Positions 1 to 13,353 of a stretch of DNA of 64,000 bases are shown here, piece by piece. A program made the translations under genes and the position numbers. The notes below the pieces were generated by a model. The model was not told the origin of the DNA. It did no database searches and saw nothing but the letters and a program-made list of their open reading frames with translations. Each line of letters begins with the position of its first letter. Within the stretch, counting starts at the first letter, position 1. The DNA is taken from NCBI GenBank assembly GCA_902805475.1, contig CADCSX010000002.1:2170001-2234000 (forward strand). The letters run 5' to 3'. This stretch comes from Entonaema liquescens. Lineage: Eukaryota; Ascomycota; Sordariomycetes; Xylariales; Xylariaceae.

Positions 1-926
1 TATCGCACTTGAATGTTTCGGGCCTTGAGCCGGACGGATCAACTCTAGTCTGATGCCGAAGTTCGAAAATGCAACCGACTGGCGTAAAGGCTACGGGACG
101 GGAGAAGATCCGGTGCACCAGGTATTCGGATGTGATCAAAAGTTCGATTATCGGTTCGAGGGATGCCCCTGAAGATCGGATCCGGTATGTGGTATCCCCT
201 CCTTTGTCTCTCTTCGGACTTGTTGCTCTACGGGTGTCTCTCGACTAGATACACCTTTTCCCCCAGGTTGGTATAAGTTTAATGAATGCTAACTCGCCTA
301 TCCTCCTTTTTCGATACTACCACACCAGATGGAAGATGTAGGCGATGCTTTAGATTGTGTTGCGCTTTGCGTTGGGCTAGTCACACAAGTGGACGAGTCG
401 CTCGTGGATGGATGTCTGCCGGTCGATGAATCGGCGTATTACTATGGTAGGGACAGATACCAAAATGTGGCTGGAATTGGAGAATCGGAAATTCGAACGA
501 AACAGTACGAAACTCGATCAAATAGGAATTGATGTATATACGGTCGCAGCTAATTTTTCTCCCCCAAGAGAAAATAAAAAGAAGAAGAAAAAGAGAAGAA
601 AAGGGCACTACAGCGAGGAAAGATGTAGCGAAAGAGACTCGACGAAAGACGAGTTTTGGAAGGTATGAGATTAAGGTATAAGGTTAGGTAGGTAAAAGTC
701 GAAGGGAGGAAAGGGTAAGAAAGGTTTCGAGGCGGAAAGAGGGGCAGGCTGATGGGCCGACCTTCCATGTTATTAGCGGTTTCCTTCAGGGACGAACACT
801 GCTTCCTGCGGTACTGTACAAGCATGTACAAAACATATGTACTTTCTCTATTAGGTACACTGAGTCGCTAGCGTGCTTTAGTTGCGCTACAGGTACAGCA
901 CGGGCCTAGACGCGGCCTCGACGCTA
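1..926. other. gene-free sequence left of the MITE-like element
   Basis: No convincing coding region is visible. The short open frames here have no domain-like sequence and no plausible splice structure. The last base pairs (TA at 925-926) look like the target-site duplication of the element that follows. Confidence 0.6.
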
Positions 927-1224
927 GTGTGCCAGGCAGGCCCTGGCCAAAATAAATGTGCCACACCTAGAAACCTCACCAAAACACCTTAACTTCACTC
1001 TTTATTTTAAGCACAACGCAACTGCAGAAGAAAGAAAATAATGTGCTTTCGATATTATAAAATATACAAAATACCATCTTATAAGTTTTAAAAAATCATT
1101 TATTTATAATATCACCTTAAAATTATTGCCTTTAGTTGCTCTTAGCACTTACACCACATTCTCCACTATTGGAGTGGAGGGTTGTGGCACATTTATTTTG
1201 GCCATGGCCTGCCAGGTAAGGCAC
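927..1224. mobile_element. MITE-like non-autonomous DNA transposon with terminal inverted repeats
   Basis: The left arm (about 927-966) and right arm (about 1183-1224) are inverted copies of each other. Both contain GGCCAAAATAAATGTGCC next to a GGCAGGCC block, and both outer ends begin GTG. A TA dinucleotide flanks each side (925-926 and 1225-1226), as expected for a Tc1/mariner or pogo/Fot1 target duplication. The interior of about 215 bp is AT-rich and has no coding capacity. The size and structure fit a miniature inverted-repeat element mobilised in trans. The family is inferred; no second copy was found in this window by eye. Confidence 0.75.
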
Positions 1225-4200
1225 TAGAGATTCAAAAATCCCCCCCGGAATGGCGACTTATGAAAGGGGAGGCGGAATATGTCAGGAATGATACAGTTAC
1301 GTGTGAGAGAAGTGTGGGTTCGACGAAAGAGGACCTGGGGGAAGCCTGGGTTGTCTGACAACTTACAACTTTACAACAAGCATTGGCAAGCCTGGGAGTT
1401 TTGAATCCCTGTCGCAAAGAAGAAAAAATTGAGAGAGGGAAGATATGCAATTGGTTCCCGATTTGATCGTTGAAGCACGGCCGGTAACCCTTCACTTGGG
1501 GTTTTTTTCTTTCCTAGACTGATATGCATTTCGTTGAAATCCAACAGTTTGGTGTATTGTACACTATGATGTATGATGTATGATGTATGTATGTCATCCT
1601 TTCCCTTTTCATCTTAATTTTTATTTTTTCTTTTCCTTTTTATTTCCAGTATAGGGTCATTTATTACTTCATTCGCTTGCTTGTCTACAACCTACATAAG
1701 AAGTACCTACGTACGTATTTCCTAGGTATGTACATATATATGTATGCACTCGAAGAACTAATGCTAGAAATAGTCATTGTTTAAATGGCTAATACGACAC
1801 ATATGGTGAAACATAACCAAGTTGGGACTATTCAATTTTCTTTCCCTAACCCACATGAACTCGCCACGCACCAGTCAATCAATATTTGCCAAAAGAGCTC
1901 GATTCAGACGTCCTGTGGGTACAGATACCTCGTGAACGGTGAAGAAATCAGAAGCTCTGTGGGACTGTTTCCGTTCTGGACGGCTTGTCAGGCAGGTTTG
2001 GTGGCGTGTGGGTTGAGCCAAGGAATGGGGCCCCCGTCGCTCTGCCTCCGTAGACTGTTTTACATTGATGCTTAGCAACCCGCCTAATCCGGTCTACATC
2101 ACTATGTAAGCCCAATCCGAAGCCATATCTCCATCATGATTGGATCCCGCGAGATTGATTAAAATTCTGGGAATTCCAGCACTTGGACAAAATACAAAAT
2201 CGACAAACTCGCGATAGGCCCAGTCAAGAAGATAAGACGAACAAGTTAGCCGGGAAAATAAACAAAAAGAAGGACATCTACGAAGTATACACCAACCTTC
2301 AAGTTGGTGATTTACACAAGACTATCGAAATGTGAGATACTAGATCAACTCTCGGCTCGAACGGTTCGGTTTTATCATTCGTCCAATTGCGTAGTACAGG
2401 TCGGCGAAGTTGTCATTAGCACGGGATAGTAAGTACGGTAGGTATGTAGAAAAGTAGAAAAGGGTTGGTTGATCATGGATGGTGAGGATGTGACTGCGTC
2501 TATCGATTCCCTCCCATCCCATTTTACCTATCCATTTACCTATCCAGTCAATCCGCTCGTCGAAAATGTTGCCGCATGGTCCACTTCGTTGCACACGAGC
2601 GCGACGTCGATTTTCAGGTGAATTCAGGTGAAGCTACTCTAGACATGGATCCTTGTTGTTGGTTGGGCGTTATGCCTTTTTGGCTCAGACAAGGATTACC
2701 TCGGCCGCAAACTTATTCGGTTTTCTGGTTTCTGGTTTTTCGGTTTATGGTTGTTGTTTTTTTTTTCCTATTCTTTCTTTCTTCCTGACCACCAAGTAGA
2801 TCGGATGAAAAGATTGTCTTCTACTTTTTACTTGACCCGAACAGGACACCGTCCCGTTGGAAGCTTTTCTCCTGCCTTAGCGCTACCACCTGCATATGTA
2901 AGGTATGGATGGTATGAATGGTATGTATGTACAATACATTGTCCTTTTCTTATGTCTAATACCATCTAGGTTAATACCTTACATGTCCCGTCCCACCTTA
3001 TCCCATCCTATCCCATCCTATCTTATCCCGTTCTGCCCGTTCCATCCCATCAGCTTCCCTTTTCTTTAAATGTGCAAATTCCCAGAAAGAGTATCATCCC
3101 TCATTTATACTTCATCGTAACCCTTTTAAACCCTTTAGTCGTATCAAATATACCACCCGCCACCACCACTTGCTCATGTACATCGAGATGCATGCAAGTA
3201 AAGTTACCCGTAGCGGTAATAATATCCAGATCTATTATGCCTTTAAAAATTTCCGTATGTTTCAGTTTAGTCTCTGACGCAAAGGAACTGAGGGAACAGA
3301 CTGCGGGATTGCGGCCTGGGGTGCCGTGTCCTCGGCACGTCAAAAATCCTTAAGGTGGTGGTCCGTGAACATTTATCAACTAGCCTTATTTTAATAGTAA
3401 TAATAATATTGTTATTATTATTATCTTAACTAAATAAGTTCTTTTTTCTTTCTAATATAGCGGATCGCCGCCATGGGTATGGATGTAAGAGGAGCTCTCT
3501 CGTGTCGATAGGCGTACGGGATATAATATGTACATAGTAGATCCCCGTACACGTATGAGGGGTGGAGGGGTCTGTCTGAAATCCCCTGCTGATCGGTTTG
3601 TGAATCGTGATTTATTAAGTATCCAGTGCGGTGTAATAAGGCGGGAGTCCCCTGTCGAAACGAGCAGTTCCCCGTCCGCAAGTTTGTCAATCCGATCAAC
3701 AGCAACGTCGTCATTGTGAGCACAGCCCAAAGCTCAGACGCCTATTATATATGTAAATGATGTAAGTGACAACACGATGGAAATGATGAGAAGCAAAGAA
3801 ACGTTTAGTTGTCCAATTATCCAGTAGTTAACTTGAGGGCGTTCGTGTACTTCCCCCTCTCTCTCACACACATAAACTGTGTGGAATTTATGAAGGAATG
3901 AATTGCCGATGGACGATGGACACGACATGATTCCAGGTGTGTAAGCGCCTTACAAGTTGAAACGCAAACCCTTGGCTCGTGTCCAATCCCAAGATCAGGT
4001 GCCTACGTGCTAATGCCTACCTCTATGTACAATAGTATTTCATATTATTCATCCTCCTTTCGTTCCGTCAAAGCTGCATTACGAAAGCTGTTGTCTCAGA
4101 TTCTTTTTTTTTTTTTTTCGATTCAGCTCGATTCGAGAGGTGAGATCTTATCACTCGGATGCTATTGGCACCAAGTAGCAATGCAGTGTATGATGATGAT

Positions 4201-6581
4201 GTATGATGTACAGTACCACTCACTCACTCCCTTGATATATTATTACTTAGATTATTATATAGACAGTACTACGCATTCCTTTCCTCATCTAGACGCGTTG
4301 GTAAAATTTTCGCGATATGATTAAACTTCACGAGTATTCCCAGTATGTGTATGAAAGGAGATTCGTGGGGGCGGTAGGGAGTATCTCACGTTTCTTGGAT
4401 ATACAAATCACCAATACTATAACTACTATATAGGTAGTTCAGTAATAGGATTATTAATGCATCTACATATATCAATCAGCATCGTATATAGGTATTTTAA
4501 GCAACATAGCGCTGCCGATGGTCTACTCTATCGGGTAAGGGTCCGATGCAATTTGCCGCGCGGCAATGGGAGACCTCGAAATACACACCTACCTATATTC
4601 AGCGTCTATCTTCCATTTATATAAACTGGCCCCAAAAAATCGTGTTAATAAGTCGAGCCAGAACCATTATTATTATCACAAAGATGTCGTCATAAGCAAT
4701 AAAGATGATTCCGCGCCGCAAAAATAGCGCTGCGCCTACGAGGCCTCTAACAGCATCGTGAGGCGCAAAATAGACGCTTGCACCCCCCTTCTACACAGCC
4801 ACGACACACATACACTCACACCACAGGATGATGCTCGTCGGTTAAATTAATGAGCATATATTGAGGAATACCAGATGGATCCACTTGCGGTCCTTTCCGC
4901 TCTCTGCTTTTCTAGAAAGATCAAAGTAGCCGATCCCTTCAGCTGACGGAAGCCGTGGACAAGGCGAGCGTTACCCGTCGTCTACCGTGCATTCATTCAT
5001 ACCTACCTACATACATACAAACGCGAATCCCCCCGGAGGATGGTAAGTACGCGGTATCTTTATCCTATTCCGCAACGGTGCCCAAATCCCGTGCATGAAT
5101 AGCCCTCCGCGGGCGCGGGTCTAGAATGTTTCTCTCTCCTCGCGCCTCCAGTGCCGAAGGCTGAAACGGAGCGCAAATCCTAATTGATGTCATGGCGGGA
5201 GAAATGGAGGGGGGGAAAGGGTTTGGATGTGAAACCACAGCAGCGCCACGAGGCTGTCGTGTAATATGTTTATTTATGCCGCAGCGGATAGATGGTGGTG
5301 ATGTCGGATGCCCCAGAGATTTAATACCTAATCACTTGCCCGTAGGGACTTACTCAAGCTTACTAAATACAGCCCGGCAGACGAAAGAGGAACACTTTGA
5401 TGCCAGATATCCGTCTGCTACCTATACTTACTCTACTCTACGTACATCCAAGGCTCGGACTTAACTTGGTCCAAGCACATGGTAGTTATTGACAAACCCG
5501 AGCGCATCTGAATACCTAGATAGGGGCACCCCCTTTCCATTCATTCATTCAAGCAGCGTTCCACAGACATCTTTCCCCGAGTATCACCTCGTCTTCGCCA
5601 ATACGCTATTTGACAAAAGCATGCCAATAAATAAACACATGTCTCAGCTCTATCCCACGTGGTACCTACCTCGTACCTAAACGACCGCAGACGCACGACG
5701 CAAGACGCAGACGCAGCGCGCCGAGCCAATCCGTCCACGCCCGGCGCCCAAGGACCCGGGAAGCGTTCGACGGATACGAGCTCGTGCGACGTGTGTGGAC
5801 AGAAAAACAAGATCCCATCCCTTCCCCTTCCCCTTTCCCTTCCAACAGACTAGTCCAAAACCTACCCGACGGTAACTAGGTACCTAGAGAACCTGGGTTA
5901 GGCGGACAAATACCTACGTATATGAGGTAGCTACGTAGGTAGATGTAATAGCGCAGGCGGAGTTACCTATCTATACCCTGCCGCTCGAGAAGCAGTCAAC
6001 CGAAATTTATAGGCACATTTTGGCACGGGTAGCATATGAAAGTAAATGACGGGTTATATAACGGGAGGTAAATATACGAGTAAATATGACTCGGTGCTCA
6101 CCTGACGCTAGATCATGTAGGACCATGACACATGGGAAACGCGAGCTCGTAAGGAGACATATCCAATATAGTTTGTTCTTGTATGACTTAAGTAGGTAGA
6201 TAGGCAAGTAGAAAAGTAGTTACACATAATCCACCACAAGTCAAACACTCTGGGTCAAAGCTCGCCGTGCCGCAGAAGAATGTAAGTTGGAATATAGTTA
6301 CTACCGACGATGCTACGGTATAATGCTATGTAAATGCCACCAGCCCTATAGTCAAGCCAATATCAACACCCTAAAACCCCAACCCTATTAGGGGGGAAGA
6401 AGCAAAAAAGTCCCGTCGCTAATAAGGACCTATCCAATGCGCCCGCGATGCCTTTCTTATTCTTTTCGGTTGCCCGTATATCTTTCTTTCTCGGCAATCT
6501 AAACCGTTCTAATCAAACCCGGTTTGGCTAATATATGTATTTGTTCTATCATATAAACCTAATCGCCCGTCTGCGAAAAGG
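1225..6581. other. long gene-free intergenic region
   Basis: About 5.3 kb without a credible gene. It has many short AT-rich tracts, TACCTA/TAGGTA runs, an ATGATGT repeat near 1567-1590, a CCTATCCCAT repeat near 2998-3030 and a TAATAA/TTATTA palindromic stretch near 3395-3430. Open frames are short, overlap on both strands and show no recognisable domain. Part of the right end is the 3' flank of the hydrolase gene that ends at 6582. Confidence 0.5.
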
Positions 6582-9151
6582 TTAAATCCCGGAACTCTGT
6601 GCATCTGCCCCGAGCCCGATGCCCTTTCGGCGGCCCCTTATTACCGCCAGTAGAGCCTTTCCGACGGCATCCATATCACCTAGCATGGTAATGTGCCCTC
6701 TGTCGGTGCTGACCTGGCCGTCACGCACGAGCTCGTACCCCTCGGGGAGCATGGCCTCGCGGGCGAGTACGACACCGTCGCCGCTACGGAAGACAAGATC
6801 ATCGTATGCATCCGCGCACGCGATTGCTTCGCGTGATGCGACGCTAGCCGCCCATACGGTTGGTACTTCCTTGCCGTAGATGACTGCCAACGGTGGATAC
6901 GCGTTAGCTTGCGTGTGCTCCGGCTGATGCTGGGTCTCAGCCCGGAATCGCTTGATCTCAGCAAGCGTCCGGGTTAGGTATGCGAGGTTTCGACTACGCG
7001 TCCCAGCATCGTGATCAAGATTTTTCTGTTGCTGTTGATATGCTGTGCTTGAATCTCCGTTCAGGGTCCCCATTTGTGGTGCCAGAGTCCTGTCGTTAGA
7101 GACCTCAACTTTCCGTACTGCCTCAGCTATTAAATTGCGTGTTGGCGACCGGGACTCACTGGCTGCACTGTTTCCTCGACTCCTTAATGGCGTCGGCAAC
7201 CTCTCAGAAAGCTCCCTTAGGGAGCTAAGTGTGCCAGAACGAGACTTGTAAGAGGGTAAAGACGGCTCAATACACGGACTCAGGCTATGTTTTATCCATT
7301 GCTGCGGGTCGTAGAAATCCACTGGATACTGCTCGCCAGTGTACTTATTGATGAAGCAGAAGCCGTCCTCCGGTAGGAAAACAAAACTCGTTCTTAGTGA
7401 AAAGTTAACTTGGGCTGTTAAGACCTTCTCGTTAAAGAGCACAGCGTCGCCATTGCGGATCGGACCTAAGATATTTATACATCGCTGCGGAGTCCCCGCA
7501 AAAATTACCCCCGAGAATAGGTCAGGTCGTTGGTTTACGGCGTGACGAGTAATAAGTCCTCCAAGACTATGTGCAATGACTAGCGCTCCTCTATCTTCAG
7601 AGACACCAGACCCGTTGTTCGAAGGCAGCTGTTCGAGGAAGGCAATTAGTTTGCGCGAAAGTAAATGGGGACTTAAACGCCAGTCCCAGCCGTAATCCCA
7701 TACTCTCAGCTTCCCCGATCGAGCATTTTCGCATTCCCTCAACCTTTTAAATAAGCGCTTTGATATATCAACTGGCCCTATATTTTTAAGCATCCCAGAG
7801 GCGTATATTGTTTCTTCCATCCTTTCCTCATCCTCGGGATCCAGGCCAACTTCTAAATTAACTTTTCGGATATTCAGCCCGACCTTTACGGGTACCCAGA
7901 CCTGTCGCTTAGTTCTGGTAGACCTTAAGATAGACCCGCGGTATCCACCCATGATAACAATATCTCCAGTCAGTAGTTCCAAAGCACGATCCAGATCTGA
8001 CAGGTTCGTATCGCTATTATTCGGCCCGGCCTCAAAAATTGTGGAGGTACGTGCAGTGCCTGATAAAGAGGAATCCGACTGATCAAAACCCAAGGTTGAG
8101 TTTCTCTTGAGCGGAGCCGGGATAATATTTGGAAACTGGGGCAATTTGAATGTAGGTACATCTAAGCTATCAGTGATAGCTTTGAGCCTACTGTTCTTCT
8201 GTTCTCTAATATCGTTCCATCTGTCATCATCACCAAGTGATGACATTCTAGACAAAGAATGATAAAGTATGGACTCGTCAGAAGTTGACCGCCGCATTGT
8301 TCGCGGTCGGGTTGGCGGTCGAGATGGTGTGGGGCCTTCAGAAGTGCGGATGGGTAGAGCCATAAGCGATTGCCTATTGTCTGATGAAACTGCACCCCTA
8401 GAAGTTGAGACAGGTGTTTCTGTGAATATGAACCGCCCTGTCCTTGGCGCACTGTCGTTGGAAACGGCATTCTTCTTTGCATCCACCCCGCGCTCTTCGT
8501 CGAAGAGGGCCCAGAAAAGAATGATGGCAGAGAAATGGATGGCATAGACATGGATGGCATCGACGGCAATGCCTCTCGTATCCTCTTTAGTGCATCTGTT
8601 CCCCCAGACGAAGAACGGCGATGGCCATTATTCTGGCCAAATACGGCAGATAGAGCTGGCTTCGAACTGGGCTCATTCTGCACAACCATCTGCTTTGGGC
8701 CTGACTGCCATGGCGATGGGAATCTATACAGCGGTGAATGACTCGACGGAAGTTGACCCAGAGAAAGCCCCCTATTTTGGCGTGTGTGCGCTCCTGTGCT
8801 GGTAGTTTGATAAACCGTCCTAGTCGAACCCATTGCCGTTGAAACGTAGCTTTCCGGCTCTGGAGTGATCGGTCCCTCGATAACACTAAATAAGCCTCCG
8901 CCTGGCACACGCTCCAAGGCTGCCGCCTTCTCTGCTGCAGGAGTCTTCGGAAGGGTGAGCCTTGTAGCCGCAGGACTCAAAGCCGGCTGTATGATAGACT
9001 GCGCATCGTCTTGGTCGATATACAGCGGCTCTTCATCTGCTGCACCATCAGATGACGGCGATGCCTCTCCGTCGGAGACTACTAAGCTAGGCGGCTCTAG
9101 TGTACCCTGGAGGAGCGAGGGCCGATGTTGGCGTGTGGGTGTACTCGCCAT
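6582..9151 (-). CDS. LCAT-like alpha/beta serine hydrolase, interrupted by a one-base frameshift
   Basis: Predicted lipase/acyltransferase of the lecithin:cholesterol acyltransferase (LCAT) type. Translation starts at the ATG at 9151-9149. The first ~220 residues are a Ser/Pro-rich low-complexity region. The catalytic fold follows, with a nucleophile elbow AHSLGG and downstream SGDGVV and RGHITML segments that resemble the Asp and His of the LCAT triad. The reading frame changes at a run of four G on the coding strand (8486-8489 of the plus strand). Upstream the protein is open to ...FFSGPSSTKSAG and downstream it continues ...DAKKNAVSND. One extra G would join both parts into 856 codons that end cleanly at 6582. 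A short intron could in principle explain the shift, but no good donor/acceptor pair is seen. Substrate and location are unknown; there is no clear signal peptide. Confidence 0.8.
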
Positions 9152-10979
9152 GGTGTTTGATTAAGTACCTCTACCTAGGTGTCATTGAAAATAAGACCTC
9201 ATGTGAAGTATAATTGAATTATCATTATCCAACTGAATGCTGGTGATGGAAACCTGTCGGGAGTGCATCTGAGAAGCAGCTATAATCCACAGGACAAGTA
9301 ATGTCGCATTTCCGGAACCACCGGGGAGGCAATTATTTAACGCTGCCAAACGGAAATGAATTATTTTAGGACCTAGGTAGTCGAGCTTGTGACTCGGGAG
9401 CCAGCAACGGAGAAGTAATCCACACTAAACGGGGGCAAAGCGGGCTATCATATGTGATGCAATAGCGCTATTGGAAGGTTCACGCATACCTCGGGAGTGG
9501 ATTCGTCGGGCTCTAGTCCTTTGTCAGGATTGGGAAAGTCTGGACTTTGTTTATCAGCGATACCTTAAAAATACCTTGAAGGTCGGGCAGCACAACGGGT
9601 TGGTAGGTTGGAATTGAAAGGGCTTCCACGGTACATATATATGTACAAAACTAAAAACAATGATTTTAAAATCTGGGGTTCAAACGCGACGGACCCAATG
9701 AACTTACATCCTAAAGCCTTAGAATCTGCGCTACATATGTACAGTTTGCACTAACATCAATGGATCTTAGCGAAAAGCAGTTTCGTACGTCCTACCTGCC
9801 TCTATTATACCTCAAGTAGGTATTATACTTTATAGCCTGGTAACACAACGCAGCCACGTACTACAGGCATGAACTCCTCCATGACACGTACTTTCCCATC
9901 GTAGATGTTGTTTCCGCCCGAGTTGGCTCCGCCTATATTTCGGCTCCCCTGCCATGCGGGCGTGGTTGCCCTGCAATCTACTGAAGGAATCAAACGGGTA
10001 GCTGCGGGTTCATCCATAAGGTATCAACAGGCATCCATTTATGAAAGATAGCGAAAGTGCGACACTATCTGATCGGGGGGACGGGGGGCGGTGAGTAAGC
10101 TGATGAGCAAACATAACAGGCTAGCAAGTTAGAAGGCTAGTTTCAATGCTATCGAGAGGATTCAACCTGATGCAATGCAACTGTACATTCTAAAGTGCAC
10201 AAAATGCTCATTCGCATACAATTTCGTATAAGGCTTATTATTTTCGTACAAGTGTTCAGGTCTTATTATTATTATTATTATTGTGGAGAGATAGGCGGTT
10301 GAGCCCCGGACACAGCCGCTCGGAACCGGATCGGCAGCCTTTCGTTGAACGGTTATTGGCTGTTCGGTGCACCGCTGACGAAATCCATCTTTTAAATTGC
10401 TTTAGAGATTGACACGGACATAACACTTTTCTAAGGTTCGATTGAGCTAGGCATCTCTTATGTTTGAAGTTATGTACAGGAACCAGATATCGTCTAATTC
10501 TCTTCTCACCCCACACGACGGGTCTCTAGGAATACGTTAGTGGTCGATCACTTATGAGCTGAGACCATTCCTGTCTAACGTCGTTGGAAACGCGTCCCCT
10601 ACCGCTTAAATTCTCGGAATTTCGGAGTAGGTCCAGTGCATCGCGACAAACCTCTAACCTAGCAGTTTAAAAGGAGCACCGGAGTTAGCTGCGTCTTCCC
10701 TTGTAAAGGGTATCAGAGTAAAGACTCAATGCGTGTTCCTACCAAGTCTATACTCTCAAGGCAATATTTATTGTGCTACCATGCCAATATCTCTCTCCAA
10801 CTTCTAAAAGGCTTAGAATAAGGTCGCAGTAACCCCTCCAGGGACTTCCGCAAGTCATAGCAAGTTATGATGTTGGTTGCTGCTATGTCGATTAGGATAA
10901 AACGACAAAATGCAAGATTTGGCATAACGTTGGACCCTAGCTCCTCAATGGGACATGGACACGGCAATATTTCAATTCA
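9152..10979. other. gene-poor region, possible ankyrin-side remnant of the NACHT pseudogene
   Basis: No intact gene is visible. The part nearest 9151 is the 5' flank/promoter of the LCAT-like gene. A 64-codon open frame (10017-9823, minus) has an ATG but no recognisable sequence. From about 10250 to 10979 minus-strand fragments could be a decayed continuation of the NACHT gene, but I could not align them to a known repeat. A TTA triplet run lies at 10262-10281. Confidence 0.4.
10262..10281. repeat. TTA triplet microsatellite
   Basis: Uninterrupted TTA/ATT repeats of about seven units in the gene-poor region beside the NACHT pseudogene. Confidence 0.8.
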
Positions 10980-12280
10980 TTTCTCATGCGAGAATTCCTG
11001 TATTGCCCCCAGGCATTTGCGTGTTGATAAGTGTACGAGCCTATGTTAGTTGAGCTCAACATTGTCCTCTGAAGAATTGCATGTCACGTCTAGGATTTCT
11101 ACTTCGGTCGGACTTCGTTTGAAGCCACGATGGCACTTAGAGGGGAGTTGCTGGAACTCTGGCCAGCAGATGGAGCGAATTGCTGAAATCGATAACTGTG
11201 GCGTGTTCAAGACTAGGTTGAAACTCATTTCACTAAGCTCGAGGATTCGAAAGAAGGCGATTGGGTATAAATCAACAAGTGATTTCGGTAGGTTGCCCTA
11301 AGCTGGCAATACCCTCCATCTTCATTCAGCGCGGATCGCAGAGGTTTCGAACTTGGGAGTGTTGCCCATCGAAACTCGATGAGTTAAGTTGCGAAGTTCC
11401 TAAACAACTTATTGTTACCTACATGCCTTGAGCACCATTGCCAAGCACATCCATGATGCAGCCCTAGAGCTCTGAGGAAACATAACCCTTAAGCGTACGC
11501 CTCTAGGTAATTGTCAATCTTGCTTTTAACGAATATTTATATATCATCATAGTTGCTTTGAGTATTAACATCGATGTTCGGCGTTGATTCTAACTAATAA
11601 ATTATATTGTTGTCATTTTGACTTGTTAAAACTTTGACGATGTTCATTGACTCCCTTACGATACGATCGAGACTTTCAAACAGGGCGAACCTCTTATCTA
11701 CATCGTACCCATCGAGTGCGTCGATGACAGTGACTGCTGGATTGGAAGTTAGTACGTCGAGGATCAAGCCCGTCGTCTGCTCCAAAGATGGGCGATGCTC
11801 TCTTGGCCGAGACTCATCCATATCCTTAGAAAGATTAGACAATGGATTCATGGCGGGCATATGAAGATGGTCACCGCAGAGCTGATGAGCAATGAAACAG
11901 AATTTCCTCAAATTTCGACCCCTTTAACTTGGCTTCGTTCCATGAGTAATAGAAGAAAGCGAACACCGATTGACCAGCCATCTGGTCTTGCTCTTGCACA
12001 AAAGATAGTCACAAATCTATCTGGTAGAGGTCTACTACCGTCAACCTATTCACAAATTAGAAATCTCAACAAGATGGTATGAGCAAACCTGCGGTGACCT
12101 ACACCAACTTTGTTTTTTTCTACACCTTGGCACGCCACGCGGCTAGAGCGTTCCGGAAATGCTCGAGTTGATCCACGATCGATACTCGAGACTATTAAAC
12201 ATCCAAGTTCTGGAGGTTGGCAGGCGGTGCTTCCTTTTGGCTTGATGGATGGTTTTGTATCGGATTGAAGAAAGCTAATC
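10980..12280 (-). pseudogene. decayed NACHT-domain (fungal NLR/STAND-like) gene
   Basis: Several minus-strand fragments in different frames line up in the order expected of fungal NACHT-ankyrin proteins. NSLEYRSWINSSISGTL lies before a ruined P-loop reading RGVPRCRKK (near 12118-12200; functional genes have a GIPGAGKT-like loop). VIDALDGYD with flanking helices, about 11590-11911, is the Walker B region. LESTPNIDVNTQSNYDDI follows after a stop codon (about 11530-11590). GNLPKSLVDLY lies near 11275-11305 and a VHLST fragment near 11005-11025. Stops and frame changes occur between all of them, so the gene cannot be active. Such proteins are nucleotide-binding switches in fungal nonself recognition. 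The assignment rests on remembered family patterns, and the ends are approximate. Confidence 0.7.
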
Positions 12281-13353
12281 ACATATCCGTCTCTGGGTTT
12301 CCGCCGCTAACTGGCCACCGATACGATATATCTGCCCATATTTTAGATGCGTAGAACTCCTAATATATGTCGCTATGGCTTCTTGTATTCCCCGGCCGCC
12401 CTCAGCATGAGGGAATTCTGTCCCGGTTCTCCTAACTGAGTATTGAGCAAGATGAGTTGGATAAACATTGTCTCAGTTATTGACCGCAAACCATTATGAT
12501 TGTCGGAGGTTTGGTGGAGCAGCTCCATGCCTGCTAACTGTTAACTCTGTCAACTTCTCTTTCGTTCGTTTCGATTTCCATGAATAGGGTACTCGAAAAT
12601 CGATTTTATAACCTTTTTAGAAGCCCCTTGGCCAGAGTAATGCTATGCATGGTCCTAGCCTTTCCCCATAGGTCTTCTCCAATACCCACCACATTTTAAC
12701 TCTGTTCTCTAACAGCACTAAACTTATAAGTTAGTTGGCTTTGTTGTCTCCTTAGTTTATCTCAATATTAAGTCAAACTTGACAATGCTGTCGTTGCACG
12801 TACAGGGATAGGTTTCCGGATAATAAGAACCTTCGTGGTAGTAACGTATCCTACGGCTAATTTACAAGACAAAAGACAGAGGTTCTTAAGTGGTAAAAAC
12901 CCGTAAGACCATTGCTTCTCTAAATGGGCGTCTAGACGCAGCCCTGCTGACGGGCGCGCTTAGGCGTTGTCTAATGTCACGCCATCTAAGCCTATGCTAT
13001 AAAACTAAGCACGATGCTACGATTCTGCCTTCTCATAATTCATAGATTCCCTATATGTGTGGTATATATTAACGAGTCCTAGCTAAAAGGCTCGCATTCG
13101 ACGTAGAGTCCTATAATTGCCAATAAAATAAGTTATTCTGTACGTAGGAAATTTTACTGATTTTTATTCCCACACTGTATCCAGTTGAGGATACATATCA
13201 AGTCTAAGCGGAGAGTTAAAGCGGCGTGACGGCTGCAGCAGGTTTTCGGCCCCCGTCCTGGTAAGTACCCAGGTAGACATACTTTGTGTTGCATATACTC
13301 CGACTACCTCGCATGAAAGATGGGTGGTACCGCATAAAAAGGAATATCCGGCT
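12281..13353. other. gene-free region between the pseudogene and the GST gene
   Basis: No coding feature recognised. It may include the decayed 5' part of the NACHT gene, since family members normally have an N-terminal effector domain, but no such domain could be read. The right end is the 3' flank of the GST. Confidence 0.45.

Noticed and set aside
9823..10017. 64-codon minus-strand frame starting MDEPAATRL
   Set aside because: Begins with ATG but has no recognisable motif, signal peptide or neighbours that support a gene.
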